Positions 1 through 9,790 are shown, numbered from the stretch's first letter. The stretch: 64,000 bases of DNA from Methanococcoides alaskense (GCF_027594145.1 NZ_JAQFFK010000001.1:558001-622000); one strand, 5' to 3'. Made by a program: numbers and translations. The notes: generated by a model from the letters alone, not told the origin.

Positions 1-2802
1 GGAGCTGCTATTGAAACATATGATAGAGCTCTTATGTATCTTACTAAATATATTTCAAATATTCCTCTGAATGAAACAAGCGAATTGAACGGATCAACTT
101 CCACAACTTCCATTATAGAAGAGCTTGGAGTTGACGAATCAATGATACTGTATCATAAAGCCAAGTCTCTTGAAGGACTTGGAAGGAATGAGGAAGCAAT
201 TCAACTTTATGAACAATTCATTGAGATACAGCTTGAGCATTCAACAACCCTTTATGAAAAAGGTCTTAATTTCGCAGAAGATTTTAAGTCGGAACAAGCT
301 ATTGCACTTTATGATGAAGCACTACAGGCCGATCCTGATAATACGACCATCTGGTACTCAAGAGGGCAGGCATATGATAGTCTTGGTCTTTATGAAGAAG
401 CTATTGTATCCTATGACAAAGTGATAGAGTTCGGTCCCAACGATGTGAACGCATGGTGGAACAAGGCGCTTGACTATGACAAGCTCGATAAAAAGGAAGA
501 TGCTATTGTCTCTTATGAGGAAGTACTCGTTCTTGACCTTTACAACGCAGAAGCATGGTTCAACCTTGGGGTTGCACTTGAATCTACTGGCAATTATTTC
601 GAAGCAGTAAACAGTTTTGAACAGGTTCTATTGCTCGATCCTGACAATCTTGATGCATGGCACAAAAAAGGACTTGTTCTCAATAAAATTGGAAAATTCG
701 ATGAAGCACTGGTCAGTTATGATAGTGCATTGAAGATCAATCCGGACAACATCGCTAAAATATATGCATCCAATCCAGCAATAGCAAGCTTGAACACCAG
801 TCAGCTTGCTGGATCATTTGTGGCGCCCCCTTCATTTAATAGTGATTCTGCAAAGATATGGTACGACAAAGGTACTCTTTATCTTGAACTAGAAGACTAT
901 GATGAAGCGGTCCTTAGTTTTGAAAAAGTTCTTGAAAATGATCCAAAGCATGCGATCGTATGGTATAAAAAAGCTATTACACTCGACAAACTAGAAAATT
1001 ATAATGGTGCTATCATATGTTACACTGAAGCATTGAAAAGAGATTCATCCTGTGCAAATGTGTGGTATCAGAAAGGATATGACCTTGATACTACTGGAAG
1101 GTATTCAGAAGCTGTTTCCTGTTACAAAGAAGCTGTAGAACTCGACCCACAGTTCACTCTTGCATGGTATGCACTTGGTCTTGATCTTGCCCATATGGAT
1201 GAACATAGCGAAGCAATTGCTGCATATGATCAGGTTATTGGACAGAACCCTACTTTTGCTGATGCCTACTATCGAAAGGGAAGGGCCCTTGATAAGCTCG
1301 GTTCGTATCAAGATGCGATCGGAAGCTACAGTACTGCTATTTCATTAGATGCTTCCAACTCTGCTGCAAGTTTCCAGATGGAGGCTGATCTCAGTCGAGT
1401 TGAAAGATCAAACCATTTATCTACTATTCCAAAACAGGATATAAGTCCTATTATAGACATTTTTGAGATGATGAAGAGTATCTCAGGTATTAGTGATTAC
1501 GATAAAGCCATAATGGAACAGAATGAGGTCGATCTTATTGGTGTCGTTCCCGATGGACACGATGCATGGGTTGCCAAAGGCGGTTCTTTATTTTCGACAG
1601 GAAGTTATATTGATGCTCTTTCATCATATAATAAAGCGATATTGATCAAGCCGAACTCCAGTACCACTTTGTATATGAGAGGGCAAACATATGAAATGCT
1701 TGGGGATACGTCCAGAGCAATAGACGATTACGAAAAAGCCGTTGATATTGACAGTAGCTATAAAGTTGCATGGTTAGCTCTCGCACAGAACGTCTACAAG
1801 TCAAGTAATTATTATTATGCGATCCAGGCGTATGACAGCCTTTTGAAGATCGATCCGGAAAACAAGACTGCATTGCTCCAGAAAGGTCAAGCTTATGATA
1901 AGATCGGTCTTTATGCAAGTTCACTGGCCTCTTACAACAAACTTCTAACGATTGATAAAGGTAACACCGAAGCATGGTATTTGAGAGGAGTTGCTTCCTA
2001 TAATCTTGGAAATTTCGAGGAGGCTGTTTATTCCTATGATAAGTTCCTTTTATCAGATCCACAGAACATTGAAGTGCTACTTGAACAGTCTCTTGCACTA
2101 GAGGGTCTTGGAAGCTTTGAAAATGCGATCGCCAACTATGATGACGTATTGATGTTGCAAGTAAACGATTCATCGGTGCTTATGAAGAAAGGCAATGTTT
2201 ACGAAAAGCTTGGGCTTTACAAGGATGCGAATGAGTGCTACGATATCGTTCTGGCAAATGAACCGGTGAACAGTCTCGCATTGAGCAGGAAAGGTTTTAA
2301 CCTATACATGCTCGGAGATTATATTGGTGCAATAGACCACTACGATAAAGTAATTGCCATAAATCCATACGATGCTGCTGCATGGTACAATAAGGGTAAT
2401 TTGGCTTATCTGACAAGTAGCTCCACAGGTTCAACACAGTTCTACCTCAAAGCTGTCGAATTGCAGCCAAATAGTATCACTGCGTGGTATAACCTCGGAT
2501 ATATCTCTAATATAGACGGGGATGTGGAAACGGCTATCACATACTATGAAAAGGCACTGGCTATCGATCCGAATGCTGCTTCTGCACTATATAACAAAAG
2601 GTTTGCACAATATAGGGTGGGAGAATCGGTTTCTGCAGAAACTGAACGCAAGAAGCTGGAAGCACTTGATCCTGACTTCATAGCAGCGCTTGAAGACAGG
2701 GGAACAAGGTTCTTTACACCGGATGAATATGATCCAGCGATCGTGTATGAACTTCCAAGCAGGTGGTATGATGATAAAGACCTGTGGAAACAAATTCAGT
2801 AA
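1..2802 (+). CDS. Giant tetratricopeptide-repeat protein (5' end outside window)
   Basis: The reading frame is open from base 1 and the first codons already look like a TPR helix (AIETYDRAL), so the gene starts upstream and an internal ATG at 34 is not the true start. The visible part is built almost wholly of about 22 TPR units of 34 residues, with the usual W-x-x-x-G and A-x-x-x-Y/F-x-x-A-L-x-x-P pattern. Two non-TPR spacers interrupt the array, at about residues 248-275 and 440-510 counted from the ATG at 34. No membrane segment or catalytic domain is seen. TPR arrays are protein-binding scaffolds; the partner cannot be told from the sequence. The gene ends in a strong terminator hairpin. 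Confidence 0.9.
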   Translation, partial: GAAIETYDRALMYLTKYISNIPLNETSELNGSTSTTSIIEELGVDESMILYHKAKSLEGLGRNEEAIQLYEQFIEIQLEHSTTLYEKGLNFAEDFKSEQAIALYDEALQADPDNTTIWYSRGQAYDSLGLYEEAIVSYDKVIEFGPNDVNAWWNKALDYDKLDKKEDAIVSYEEVLVLDLYNAEAWFNLGVALESTGNYFEAVNSFEQVLLLDPDNLDAWHKKGLVLNKIGKFDEALVSYDSALKINPDNIAKIYASNPAIASLNTSQLAGSFVAPPSFNSDSAKIWYDKGTLYLELEDYDEAVLSFEKVLENDPKHAIVWYKKAITLDKLENYNGAIICYTEALKRDSSCANVWYQKGYDLDTTGRYSEAVSCYKEAVELDPQFTLAWYALGLDLAHMDEHSEAIAAYDQVIGQNPTFADAYYRKGRALDKLGSYQDAIGSYSTAISLDASNSAASFQMEADLSRVERSNHLSTIPKQDISPIIDIFEMMKSISGISDYDKAIMEQNEVDLIGVVPDGHDAWVAKGGSLFSTGSYIDALSSYNKAILIKPNSSTTLYMRGQTYEMLGDTSRAIDDYEKAVDIDSSYKVAWLALAQNVYKSSNYYYAIQAYDSLLKIDPENKTALLQKGQAYDKIGLYASSLASYNKLLTIDKGNTEAWYLRGVASYNLGNFEEAVYSYDKFLLSDPQNIEVLLEQSLALEGLGSFENAIANYDDVLMLQVNDSSVLMKKGNVYEKLGLYKDANECYDIVLANEPVNSLALSRKGFNLYMLGDYIGAIDHYDKVIAINPYDAAAWYNKGNLAYLTSSSTGSTQFYLKAVELQPNSITAWYNLGYISNIDGDVETAITYYEKALAIDPNAASALYNKRFAQYRVGESVSAETERKKLEALDPDFIAALEDRGTRFFTPDEYDPAIVYELPSRWYDDKDLWKQIQ

Positions 2803-2834
2803 AGGAATGAGATCCAAAGGTCCATTCCTTTTTT
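2801..2834 (+). terminator. Hairpin with T tract after the TPR gene
   Basis: An inverted repeat (AAAGGAATG at 2801-2809, CATTCCTTT at 2823-2831) is followed by a run of T. It overlaps the stop codon of the TPR gene and lies about 100 bases from the end of the convergent lysA gene. Confidence 0.6.
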
Positions 2835-2939
2835 TTAAAGTAAAGAATACTTTTTCTGATAACTAAAATAAAAGAGAACAAAAAAGAAAAGGCATATTCT
2901 GAAAACTCAATTTCAGGATATGCATAAATACATCTAAGT

Positions 2940-4202
2940 TCAGTTGAAATCCTCAAGACCATCAAGGTCAAGGGTTGCAAAGTGATCTTCAATTGTTTCT
3001 GCTCTTCTGATCTGGACAACGCTGCTGTCTTCTCTTAACAGTAATTCAGCAGAGCGGAGCTTGCCATTGTAGTTGAATCCCATTGCATGTCCGTGGGCTC
3101 CGGAATCGTGGATCACAAGAAGGTCTCCCCGCTCTATTTCAGGGAGCATTCTGTCAATTGCGAACTTATCGTTGTTCTCACAAAGAGAACCTGTAACATC
3201 ATAGAGATGGTCTTCCGGTTCGTTCTCTTTTCCAAGAACGGTTATGTGATGGTAAGCACCGTAAAGTCCTGGTCTCATGAGATTTGCCATGCATGCATCG
3301 GTACCGACATAATCCTTGTAGATATGCTTAAGGTGCCTTACTTCAGTGACAAGGTAGCCATAAGGACCTGTGATCGTCCTGCCGCACTCAAGGTATATCT
3401 TCAACGGATCAAGACCGTTCGCCTTGATGCTCTTCTCATATTCGTCACGTACACCTTCTGCAATGACGTCATAAGGGACAGCTTCCTGGTCCGGCCTGTA
3501 AGGAATTCCTATTCCACCACCAAGATTGACGAAATCGAAACGAATATCAAGCTCTTTTGAGATCTCAACTATGACTTCAAAGAGCAGTTTTGCCGTTTCA
3601 ACAAAATATGATGGTTCGAGTTCGTTCGATGCCACCATTGTATGAAGACCAAAGCGCTTGACGCCTTTTTCTTTCAGAATTCTGTATCCCTCAAAGAGCT
3701 GCTCTTTTGTAAATCCATACTTTGCTTCTTCTGGATTTCCAATGATGGCATTACCTTCCTTCAGTGGACCGGGATTGAACCTGAAACAAACAAGCTCAGG
3801 AAGCCCTGCTTCCTTTTCAAGGAACTCAATATGACTGATATCATCAAGATTAATGATCGCACCAAGTTTTTTGGCCTTGACAAATTCCTCTGCAGGAGTA
3901 TCGTTAGAACTGAACATTATACCCTCGCCAACAATACCTGTCTTCTCTGCAAGCAGAAGCTCAGGAAGTGAACTGCAATCAGCACCAAAGCCTTCTTTTT
4001 TCAATACCTTGAGTATATAGGGGTTTGGGAGTGCCTTAACAGCAAAGAACTCCTGGAAGCCTTCTACTATACTAAAAGCATCTTTGAGTTTTCTTGCATT
4101 GGCTATGATCGCCTTTTCATCATAGATATGGAATGGGGTTGGAAACTGCTCCTTTATTTCCAGTATCTGTTCTTTTGTAAATGGAAGTGTCTTTGATACC
4201 AT
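2940..4202 (-). CDS. lysA: Diaminopimelate decarboxylase family protein (fold-type III PLP enzyme)
   Basis: The 420-residue protein has the layout of the LysA/ornithine-decarboxylase family. An N-terminal PLP barrel carries the lysine in FFAVKALPNP (K56), a histidine in GLHTM (H187) and the phosphate loop LGGGIG (about 227-232). The C-terminal beta domain contains the cysteine loop CENND (C341) and GAHGHAMGFNYNG. LysA makes lysine from meso-diaminopimelate. Two motifs depart from the textbook family: ECGR in place of EPGR, and CENND in place of CESGD. This may be a methanogen-specific subgroup with another substrate. The start has a GGAGA-like site upstream. It is divergent from the sirtuin gene. 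Confidence 0.75.
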   Translation of the reverse strand: MVSKTLPFTKEQILEIKEQFPTPFHIYDEKAIIANARKLKDAFSIVEGFQEFFAVKALPNPYILKVLKKEGFGADCSSLPELLLAEKTGIVGEGIMFSSNDTPAEEFVKAKKLGAIINLDDISHIEFLEKEAGLPELVCFRFNPGPLKEGNAIIGNPEEAKYGFTKEQLFEGYRILKEKGVKRFGLHTMVASNELEPSYFVETAKLLFEVIVEISKELDIRFDFVNLGGGIGIPYRPDQEAVPYDVIAEGVRDEYEKSIKANGLDPLKIYLECGRTITGPYGYLVTEVRHLKHIYKDYVGTDACMANLMRPGLYGAYHHITVLGKENEPEDHLYDVTGSLCENNDKFAIDRMLPEIERGDLLVIHDSGAHGHAMGFNYNGKLRSAELLLREDSSVVQIRRAETIEDHFATLDLDGLEDFN

Positions 4203-4362
4203 GTCCTTTAAGTCTCCTTTATTGTTTCTGAAGCACTCTACTAACTTTAAAGTTAATACTATTTTCGATAAGGAAAATTGTTTCCGGTCAAGAGAGAAAG
4301 TAATAGGACAACATATGCAGGTGGTATAATGATTTTTATATGATGAAAGTTGGAATCTATCT

Positions 4363-5100
4363 ATGAAAGAGTTATTCAGCCTTCTGGAAAACTCCAGCTA
4401 TTGTGTTGTCCTTACAGGTGCAGGAGTATCAACATTTTCAGGTATACCGGACTTTCGGGGAAGTTCCGGAATATATAATGAATTTGATGCTGACCTCATT
4501 TTTTCGATCGAGCACTTCAAGAAAGAACCATCATATTTTTACGGACATTCAAAGGATCTCATCTATAATCTTGAACACAGACAACCAAGTATCGTACATA
4601 GGGTGCTCTCTGAACTTGAAGAGCGAGAGATAATAAAAACTATAATAACCCAAAATATTGACATGTTGCACCAGAAGGCTGGTTCAAAGAACGTCATTGA
4701 AGTCCATGGTTCTCCACAAGAGTATTCCTGTCTTGTCTGCGGAAAGAAATATACTTACGAATATATTGCAGTCCTGCTTAGAACAGAGGATGTCCCGACC
4801 TGTAATGAATGTGGAGGACTGATAAAGCCTGACATTATTTTCTATGGGGAAATGCTAAAGCAGGATGTAATTGAAAAAGCAATCGAAGAAAGTTCAAAGG
4901 CTGATATTCTATTGGTTCTCGGATCGACCCTTGTGGTTCAACCTGCTACCAGTTTGCCACTTTATACAATCGAAAATGGGGGAAACCTTGTTATTGTGAA
5001 CAATATGGAAACACCCCTTGATGGATATGCAATAGAGTTATACAAAGACCTTGGGGATGTGTTCATTTCTATTGCAGAACATTTCGATATTGACCTTTGA
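4363..5100 (+). CDS. Sir2-family NAD-dependent protein deacylase
   Basis: The 245-residue protein has all the sirtuin core motifs. These are the NAD-binding GAGVSTFSGIPDFRG (20-33), TQNID (96-100), the catalytic histidine in VHGS (H115), and a zinc ribbon with cysteine pairs C123/C126 and C147/C150. GSTLVVQPA (187-195) completes the Rossmann fold. Sirtuins remove acyl groups from lysines using NAD+; in archaea chromatin proteins and acetyl-CoA synthetase are known targets of relatives. The substrate here is not visible. It stands alone behind a 160-base divergent promoter region. Confidence 0.92.
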   Translation: MKELFSLLENSSYCVVLTGAGVSTFSGIPDFRGSSGIYNEFDADLIFSIEHFKKEPSYFYGHSKDLIYNLEHRQPSIVHRVLSELEEREIIKTIITQNIDMLHQKAGSKNVIEVHGSPQEYSCLVCGKKYTYEYIAVLLRTEDVPTCNECGGLIKPDIIFYGEMLKQDVIEKAIEESSKADILLVLGSTLVVQPATSLPLYTIENGGNLVIVNNMETPLDGYAIELYKDLGDVFISIAEHFDIDL

Positions 5101-5153
5101 TAAAATTTTAATCAATAAACTATAATAATATACCTGCAATAGAGAACTCCAAG

Positions 5154-6566
5154 ATGAATTTGATACCGGATTTTATTAAACGGAACGATCCATGTGCACA
5201 CGATCAGCTGGTACTATCGATGATCTTCATGTTCACGTTCCTTGCATTCCCTTTTATTGAGGTTAATGTTCTGATAATCATATTTCTGGTCATTCTTATA
5301 GCTTTCAGGTATCTTGAGATCAAACCTCATCTATTGAAAAGTCTTGATACGATGTTAAGGACGAGATCAACACAGGCATTTGTCGCTTCGATCCTAATAC
5401 TGTTCCTGGTAAGTTTCGTACTTGATTCCTTTGCCTGCAACTATCCGATATTCGTTATAGGACAGGTCGTTGCTATTTCAACTATAGGATTAGGTTCTGC
5501 AACGTTGGTTCGCTGCCATAAGGAATCAACATACATGTCCTCTATGAAGGGGGAATCTCCAGAAAGGGATCTCAAAAATGATGAGAAGATGATCAATTTC
5601 ATACCCTCAAGCATTACGATGCTTATAGTCGGAATAATCTTTGCATCACTGGCTGGTTTTTGGATAGTCTACTGGCAGGGTGCAAATGTATCCTATAATA
5701 TGATATTTTTCGTAGCAGTGATAGGTTCAATAACTGCCGGATTGTTCGAATCGATACCTTCAAAGATAGATAAGAACATATCTATTCCACTTGGCTCAGG
5801 CATGGCAATGTGGTTGTTCTTCTCATTTGGATATTCGATCCCAACGAACCAAATACTGTTCGCACTCCTCTTTTCAATGTTCCTCGGTTATCTTGCATAT
5901 TATGCAAAGATAGCTGACATCTCTGCTTCCCTTAGTGCAACCCTCATTGGCGTACTGATAATCGCATTTAGTAACATCTACTGGTTCATACTTCTTCTTA
6001 CATTTTTCATTCTTGGCGGTATGTTCACCAAATATAAATACAAGCTCAAGGAATCAATGGGCATCGCAGAAGGAAAGGGCGGGGTTCGAACATACGAAAA
6101 TGTGTTCAGTAATAGTACAGCCGCTCTCATACTTGCTATTGCATATGGTATCTATCCTCAGTACGGTGAACTGATCATATTTGCATATCTTGGCACAGTA
6201 GCAACCGCTGCTGGTGATACTCTTGCAAGTGAGATCGGTACGACGGCACAACAGCAGCCAAGGATGATAACAACTCTGAAACCCGTAAAAACTGGGGTCG
6301 ATGGCGGGGTGACATTACTTGGTGAGCTCTCATCGATCGGCGGGTCCGCAATAATCGCAATTTTCGCTATCATTTTCGGAATGGTTGACAGTTTTTATGC
6401 AGCCTTGATCATAACGGTAGCTGGAGGATTTTTGGGCACTAACATCGACAGTTTGCTTGGAGCAACACTGCAGAGTAGGGGTTTGTTGACCAATAGTGGT
6501 GTAAATTTCGTTGCTACTTTTGCAGGTGCAATTATTTCTGCAGGACTGTATGTGCTGTTTTTCTAA
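5154..6566 (+). CDS. DUF92 family polytopic membrane protein
   Basis: This is a 470-residue protein with about a dozen hydrophobic segments. The C-terminal half matches the DUF92 family, including the signature GDTLASEIG at about 354-362 and a G-V-D-G-G-V-T segment soon after. The plant member VTE6 is a phytyl-phosphate kinase, so prenyl-phosphate metabolism is a reasonable guess for the archaeal proteins, but this is inference. The N-terminal half (about 230 residues) is an additional membrane domain. It follows the sirtuin gene by 53 bases and could be cotranscribed. Confidence 0.8.
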   Translation: MNLIPDFIKRNDPCAHDQLVLSMIFMFTFLAFPFIEVNVLIIIFLVILIAFRYLEIKPHLLKSLDTMLRTRSTQAFVASILILFLVSFVLDSFACNYPIFVIGQVVAISTIGLGSATLVRCHKESTYMSSMKGESPERDLKNDEKMINFIPSSITMLIVGIIFASLAGFWIVYWQGANVSYNMIFFVAVIGSITAGLFESIPSKIDKNISIPLGSGMAMWLFFSFGYSIPTNQILFALLFSMFLGYLAYYAKIADISASLSATLIGVLIIAFSNIYWFILLLTFFILGGMFTKYKYKLKESMGIAEGKGGVRTYENVFSNSTAALILAIAYGIYPQYGELIIFAYLGTVATAAGDTLASEIGTTAQQQPRMITTLKPVKTGVDGGVTLLGELSSIGGSAIIAIFAIIFGMVDSFYAALIITVAGGFLGTNIDSLLGATLQSRGLLTNSGVNFVATFAGAIISAGLYVLFF

Positions 6567-6661
6567 AAATATCGATTTTACAATGAACTTGTATTCTAAG
6601 TGGATCATATTTTTACAATGATTCAGCAAAGTTCAAATATGTTCTAAAACAATTTCTAACT

Positions 6662-7057
6662 ATGAAAATAAAAGGTATTGCAATGGATACTCTGGATTTC
6701 ATTCTAAAAGTAAGCGAATCATCCTCGCCGAATGAATTTGCTGGTTTGTTGCAGGCAAAAGACGGAGTGATCACAGAGATCCTCATACTGCCCGGAACAG
6801 AGTCCAGCGAGATCAATGCTGTCATAAAGCTCTTTATGATGCCCAATGTTACATCTGTCGGTTCGGTTCACAGCCATCCAGGACCGAATATAAGACCATC
6901 GGATGCAGACCTGAGGCTATTTGGCAAAACGGGCAACTGTCATATTATTGTTGGTTATCCATACGATGAAAATAGCTGGCAGTGCTACAATGCAGATGGT
7001 GAACCTGTAGAACTTCCAGTACTGGATGTTAAACTGGATGAAGAAGGTATTCTTTGA
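6662..7057 (+). CDS. JAMM/MPN+ metalloprotease (Mov34/PAD-1-like)
   Basis: The 131-residue protein is a single MPN domain with the full JAMM zinc motif: E25, then H70-S-H72-P and, at the right spacing, S80 and D83. Archaeal JAMM enzymes cut isopeptide bonds of ubiquitin-like SAMP proteins (desampylases). The short size and lack of extra domains fit that group. The target here is inferred. It sits 95 bases after the DUF92 gene. Confidence 0.88.
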   Translation: MKIKGIAMDTLDFILKVSESSSPNEFAGLLQAKDGVITEILILPGTESSEINAVIKLFMMPNVTSVGSVHSHPGPNIRPSDADLRLFGKTGNCHIIVGYPYDENSWQCYNADGEPVELPVLDVKLDEEGIL

Positions 7058-7252
7058 TCATTATTTCCAAATTATACAATTGAATTGATCTTAGTAGTTA
7101 ATTAGTATTCAACTTCTTTTTTTGATCTCATCAATCTGCAACATTCAACTGTTATACATCGTTTTTAGCTTTCATTTTCTCTAGCAAAAGAAGATGTTGC
7201 TCTGCATTCGTTCAATTTGAATTGGACATATCATTAAAAAAAAGCTTTGACA
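7058..7252. other. AT-rich intergenic DNA upstream of surface cassette 1
   Basis: No gene is seen. The last 80 bases resemble the equivalent stretch before cassette copy 2 (about 13140-13219), so the ancestral duplication probably began in this area. Confidence 0.5.
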
Positions 7253-7287
7253 CTTACCATAGGTACTTACCACTGATACTTACTTTC
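7253..7287 (+). promoter_or_regulatory. 13-bp iteron-like repeats, cassette copy 1
   Basis: Two full 13-base units starting CTTACCA and a partial third (CTTACTTTC) lie head to tail. They end 25 bases before the TATA-like element at 7312. Copy 2 of the cassette has the same array with one extra unit at the same distance, so this is a likely regulator-binding site. Confidence 0.55.
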
Positions 7288-7311
7288 AATCCGAATCCTG
7301 TGTTCTTGGAA

Positions 7312-7320
7312 GTTTATATG
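7312..7320 (+). promoter_or_regulatory. TATA-like element, cassette copy 1
   Basis: GTTTATATG matches an archaeal TATA box. The same string stands before cassette copy 2 (13292) and about 40 bases before tRNA-Cys (39259). Transcription would start about 25 bases downstream, giving a leader of roughly 190 bases. Confidence 0.5.
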
Positions 7321-7417
7321 CTCTGCTGGACAACTTAGTATTGTAGTGGTACGGGTATGGTGCAGTTTGGCTATCGTAATTTGGTACGTTGCGAGAGTGT
7401 TTACTGTATTTGATTTT

Positions 7418-7466
7418 CCTCTCTTAGTGGAGGCTTAAAACTTTCACCAAGACATATAAAATGTCT
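7418..7466 (+). promoter_or_regulatory. Two leader hairpins of cassette mRNA, copy 1
   Basis: Hairpin I is CCTC/GAGG at 7418-7433. Hairpin II is AGACAT (7450-7455) paired with ATGTCT (7461-7466). In copy 2 hairpin II has two changed pairs that keep pairing (A-U to G-C, and A-U to G-U), which supports a real RNA structure. Confidence 0.5.
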
Positions 7467-7530
7467 AGGTAAACTGCATCCATTTTGACCGCTCTGAATG
7501 AAACGAAATCTCAAGTTGGAGGTAAAAGGA

Positions 7531-9750
7531 ATGCAAATTAAAACAATTCTTATTGTTGCAATGTTATGCCTTGCTATGTCTGGTATAGCAGTTACAGCAT
7601 GTGAAGAAGAAGATGACTGTTGCTGGGCAAAGCCATGTGGCACCCTAGTTGAACAATGTGACAAAGAAACTACTTTTGTACTTTATGACTCAGAAGCCCG
7701 GATTGTAAAGACACTCCACGGCTATGTATATGTTGACATGGAATACGACACAAATGGTCAGGGTCAGGAGATCATTACAGCTAATGATGTCCGTCTTTCC
7801 AACTGGCATACTAATTACGAGCCTAACACCAAGGTTATGCCAAACGACATGGACAACCTCGATGTTATTGAGACTGTATACGATGCTCCAATATCATACG
7901 TCGATGTCAATGACAACGGTATGTATGATCTTTATGATGGTGTAGTCTATGATCTTGATGATGATGGTCTTGTTTCTGTCGGTGACATACTCCAGACAGA
8001 TATCGCAGCAGTAGATGTCTATTCCCTTGAAGAGTTCGATGCCGGTGAATTTGTAGAGGCACAGGGAACATATGGAAATGCATGGGACAGAGTAAATGCT
8101 GCTCACCCAGCTAAGGGAATGGAGCTTTTCTCAATCGGTAACGGTGTAGCATCTGAACTCATGAAATGGGTAGACGCAGATGACAGCAACGACTGGAGCC
8201 TTGATGACAAACTCTACCTCATCCAGCCTCACTGTGTTGTAGAGGCAGCAGCAACAGCGGAAGTAACAACAGTAAAAGTAAGGGGAGCAGAAGGATTTGA
8301 TGAAGTAGTCACTATTGGTGACACCAGAGTCTACATACCTGAAGGCGATGAATGTATCCCTGAATGTGGTACAAAGGTCGTACAGGGTGACCACGATGCA
8401 ACCTACCTGTTAATGCAGAACCTCGACGCAAAGCTTGCATACTACACCTTTGGTGGCGAAACTGAATGGTATGTTGATATGGATGCAGACAATTTTGTGT
8501 CCTTCGGCGATATCAGACTCACAGAGGTCTCCACACACTATGGACCAAACACCAAGGTAAAGGTATGTGATGAATTCGATCTTGGACATGATCTTACATG
8601 GTCAGACCAGACTCTTGTCAGGTATGTTGAGACAGACGGTCTCGAGGGATACACTCTCGGCGATGCAGTCTATATTGACACTGACGACAATGATGTTGTA
8701 GATGCAGGTGATATCAGGCTGGTTGAAGTTGAATCTTTCCTTCCAGGATTCCCTAACGCATTCGTATACGATGCATGGGCAGTTGTAGAATCCAACGATG
8801 CTGATGTTGGAGATGAACTCAAAGGCATTGGTATAGGCGATACATACAACCCACTGAATTTCTACCTCGGATACATTGACTCTGACTGCACTGGAACCTG
8901 GACCTGTCCAGATAAACTATACATCCAGCAGATCACTGACGAGATAATGGATCTTGGTGTAACAGTAGGTGACCTCAGACTCTATGTACCTGTAAATGAT
9001 CCAAACAGTCCATTCTTTGGAATGGAAGACTGGCCAGAATGTGGTACCAAAGTAACATGTGCTGACATTGATGTTGAGTATGCAGTTACTCCTGTATTCA
9101 GCAACTATGATCTCATAATGTTCGTTGACAGGAACAATGACGGTGAATTCACCGAAGGCGTTGACCACGTGTACATTGATATGGATGAATCCGGCGATGT
9201 AACTCTCTATGATGTCAGACTTACTGATGTTAGCATCAAGGAAGCATTCTATCCAAACAACACTAAAGTCATGACACAGCACGATCTTGACCTCGGTGAC
9301 ACTTTGATGCCTTCAGACCTCTACGTTACAGTGTCTGATCTTGACCTCTTGGCTGTTGTGCCATACGTAGATATTGACGGCAATGACCCATGTGTTGACT
9401 TGCCATGCGAAAGCACACCATTCACAGTCAGTATGTTTGATAACGACTGCAGTGGTGACTGGACCTGTGTTGACGCTCTTTACCTGAGCATCAATGATCA
9501 GTTCTGTGAAGATGACTTCGCTGTGACCCACCAGGATATCAGACTCTTCATTCCACCAGAACTTATCTGCGAGAATGGTGAAGAACCTGATGATGAATGT
9601 GACTACCATGCATATGATGCAAACGAAGATGGTATAATCACCATTGGAGAGGTAAACACCACAATCGATGCATACCGCACAGCACAAACAGACATTGGAA
9701 CAGTAAATGAAATAATTGATCTATACCGCATGGGTGGATCATATTGTTAA
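7531..9750 (+). CDS. Secreted acidic Cys-rich protein with EF-hand-like loops, copy 1
   Basis: I do not recognise a named family. The start is the ATG at 7531, with GGAGGT 10 bases upstream; an earlier ATG at 7498 is lost in copy 2. The protein has 739 residues. A signal peptide (about 1-20) is followed by three diverged modules of about 225-240 residues, beginning with a CGT motif at residues 36, 279 and 504. Each module repeats a Y-x-D-x-D stretch, then a D-x-R-L, then a P-N-T-K-V-like string. Many D-x-N/D-x-D loops and a C-terminal canonical EF-hand loop (696-707, DANEDGIITIGE) suggest calcium binding. Cysteines are frequent, implying disulfides outside the cell. There is no membrane anchor. 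It is the first gene of a three-gene cassette. Confidence 0.85.
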   Translation: MQIKTILIVAMLCLAMSGIAVTACEEEDDCCWAKPCGTLVEQCDKETTFVLYDSEARIVKTLHGYVYVDMEYDTNGQGQEIITANDVRLSNWHTNYEPNTKVMPNDMDNLDVIETVYDAPISYVDVNDNGMYDLYDGVVYDLDDDGLVSVGDILQTDIAAVDVYSLEEFDAGEFVEAQGTYGNAWDRVNAAHPAKGMELFSIGNGVASELMKWVDADDSNDWSLDDKLYLIQPHCVVEAAATAEVTTVKVRGAEGFDEVVTIGDTRVYIPEGDECIPECGTKVVQGDHDATYLLMQNLDAKLAYYTFGGETEWYVDMDADNFVSFGDIRLTEVSTHYGPNTKVKVCDEFDLGHDLTWSDQTLVRYVETDGLEGYTLGDAVYIDTDDNDVVDAGDIRLVEVESFLPGFPNAFVYDAWAVVESNDADVGDELKGIGIGDTYNPLNFYLGYIDSDCTGTWTCPDKLYIQQITDEIMDLGVTVGDLRLYVPVNDPNSPFFGMEDWPECGTKVTCADIDVEYAVTPVFSNYDLIMFVDRNNDGEFTEGVDHVYIDMDESGDVTLYDVRLTDVSIKEAFYPNNTKVMTQHDLDLGDTLMPSDLYVTVSDLDLLAVVPYVDIDGNDPCVDLPCESTPFTVSMFDNDCSGDWTCVDALYLSINDQFCEDDFAVTHQDIRLFIPPELICENGEEPDDECDYHAYDANEDGIITIGEVNTTIDAYRTAQTDIGTVNEIIDLYRMGGSYC

Positions 9751-9771
9751 ATAAACTGTAAATTGAGTGTA

Positions 9772-9790
9772 GAGAGAGGAAATCTCTCTC
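9772..9790 (+). promoter_or_regulatory. Hairpin between genes A and B, copy 1
   Basis: A 7-bp stem GAGAGAG/CTCTCTC with a 5-base loop lies 24 bases before the start of the next gene. It is conserved in copy 2 and could stabilise or separate the two parts of the message. Confidence 0.45.

Noticed and set aside
1646-2173. Long open frame on the minus strand inside the TPR gene
   Set aside because: It is antisense to a clear TPR array, has no ribosome site or family pattern, and is explained by the codon bias of the real gene.
7253-7287. Possible CRISPR-like array at the CTTACCA repeats
   Set aside because: Units are 13 bases with no spacers and only two to four copies. They sit at a fixed distance from a promoter, which fits an operator, not CRISPR.
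7498-7530. Upstream ATG extending gene A of cassette 1 by 11 residues
   Set aside because: The ATG is ACG in copy 2, and the ribosome site GGAGGT is placed for the ATG at 7531. The signal peptide also starts there.
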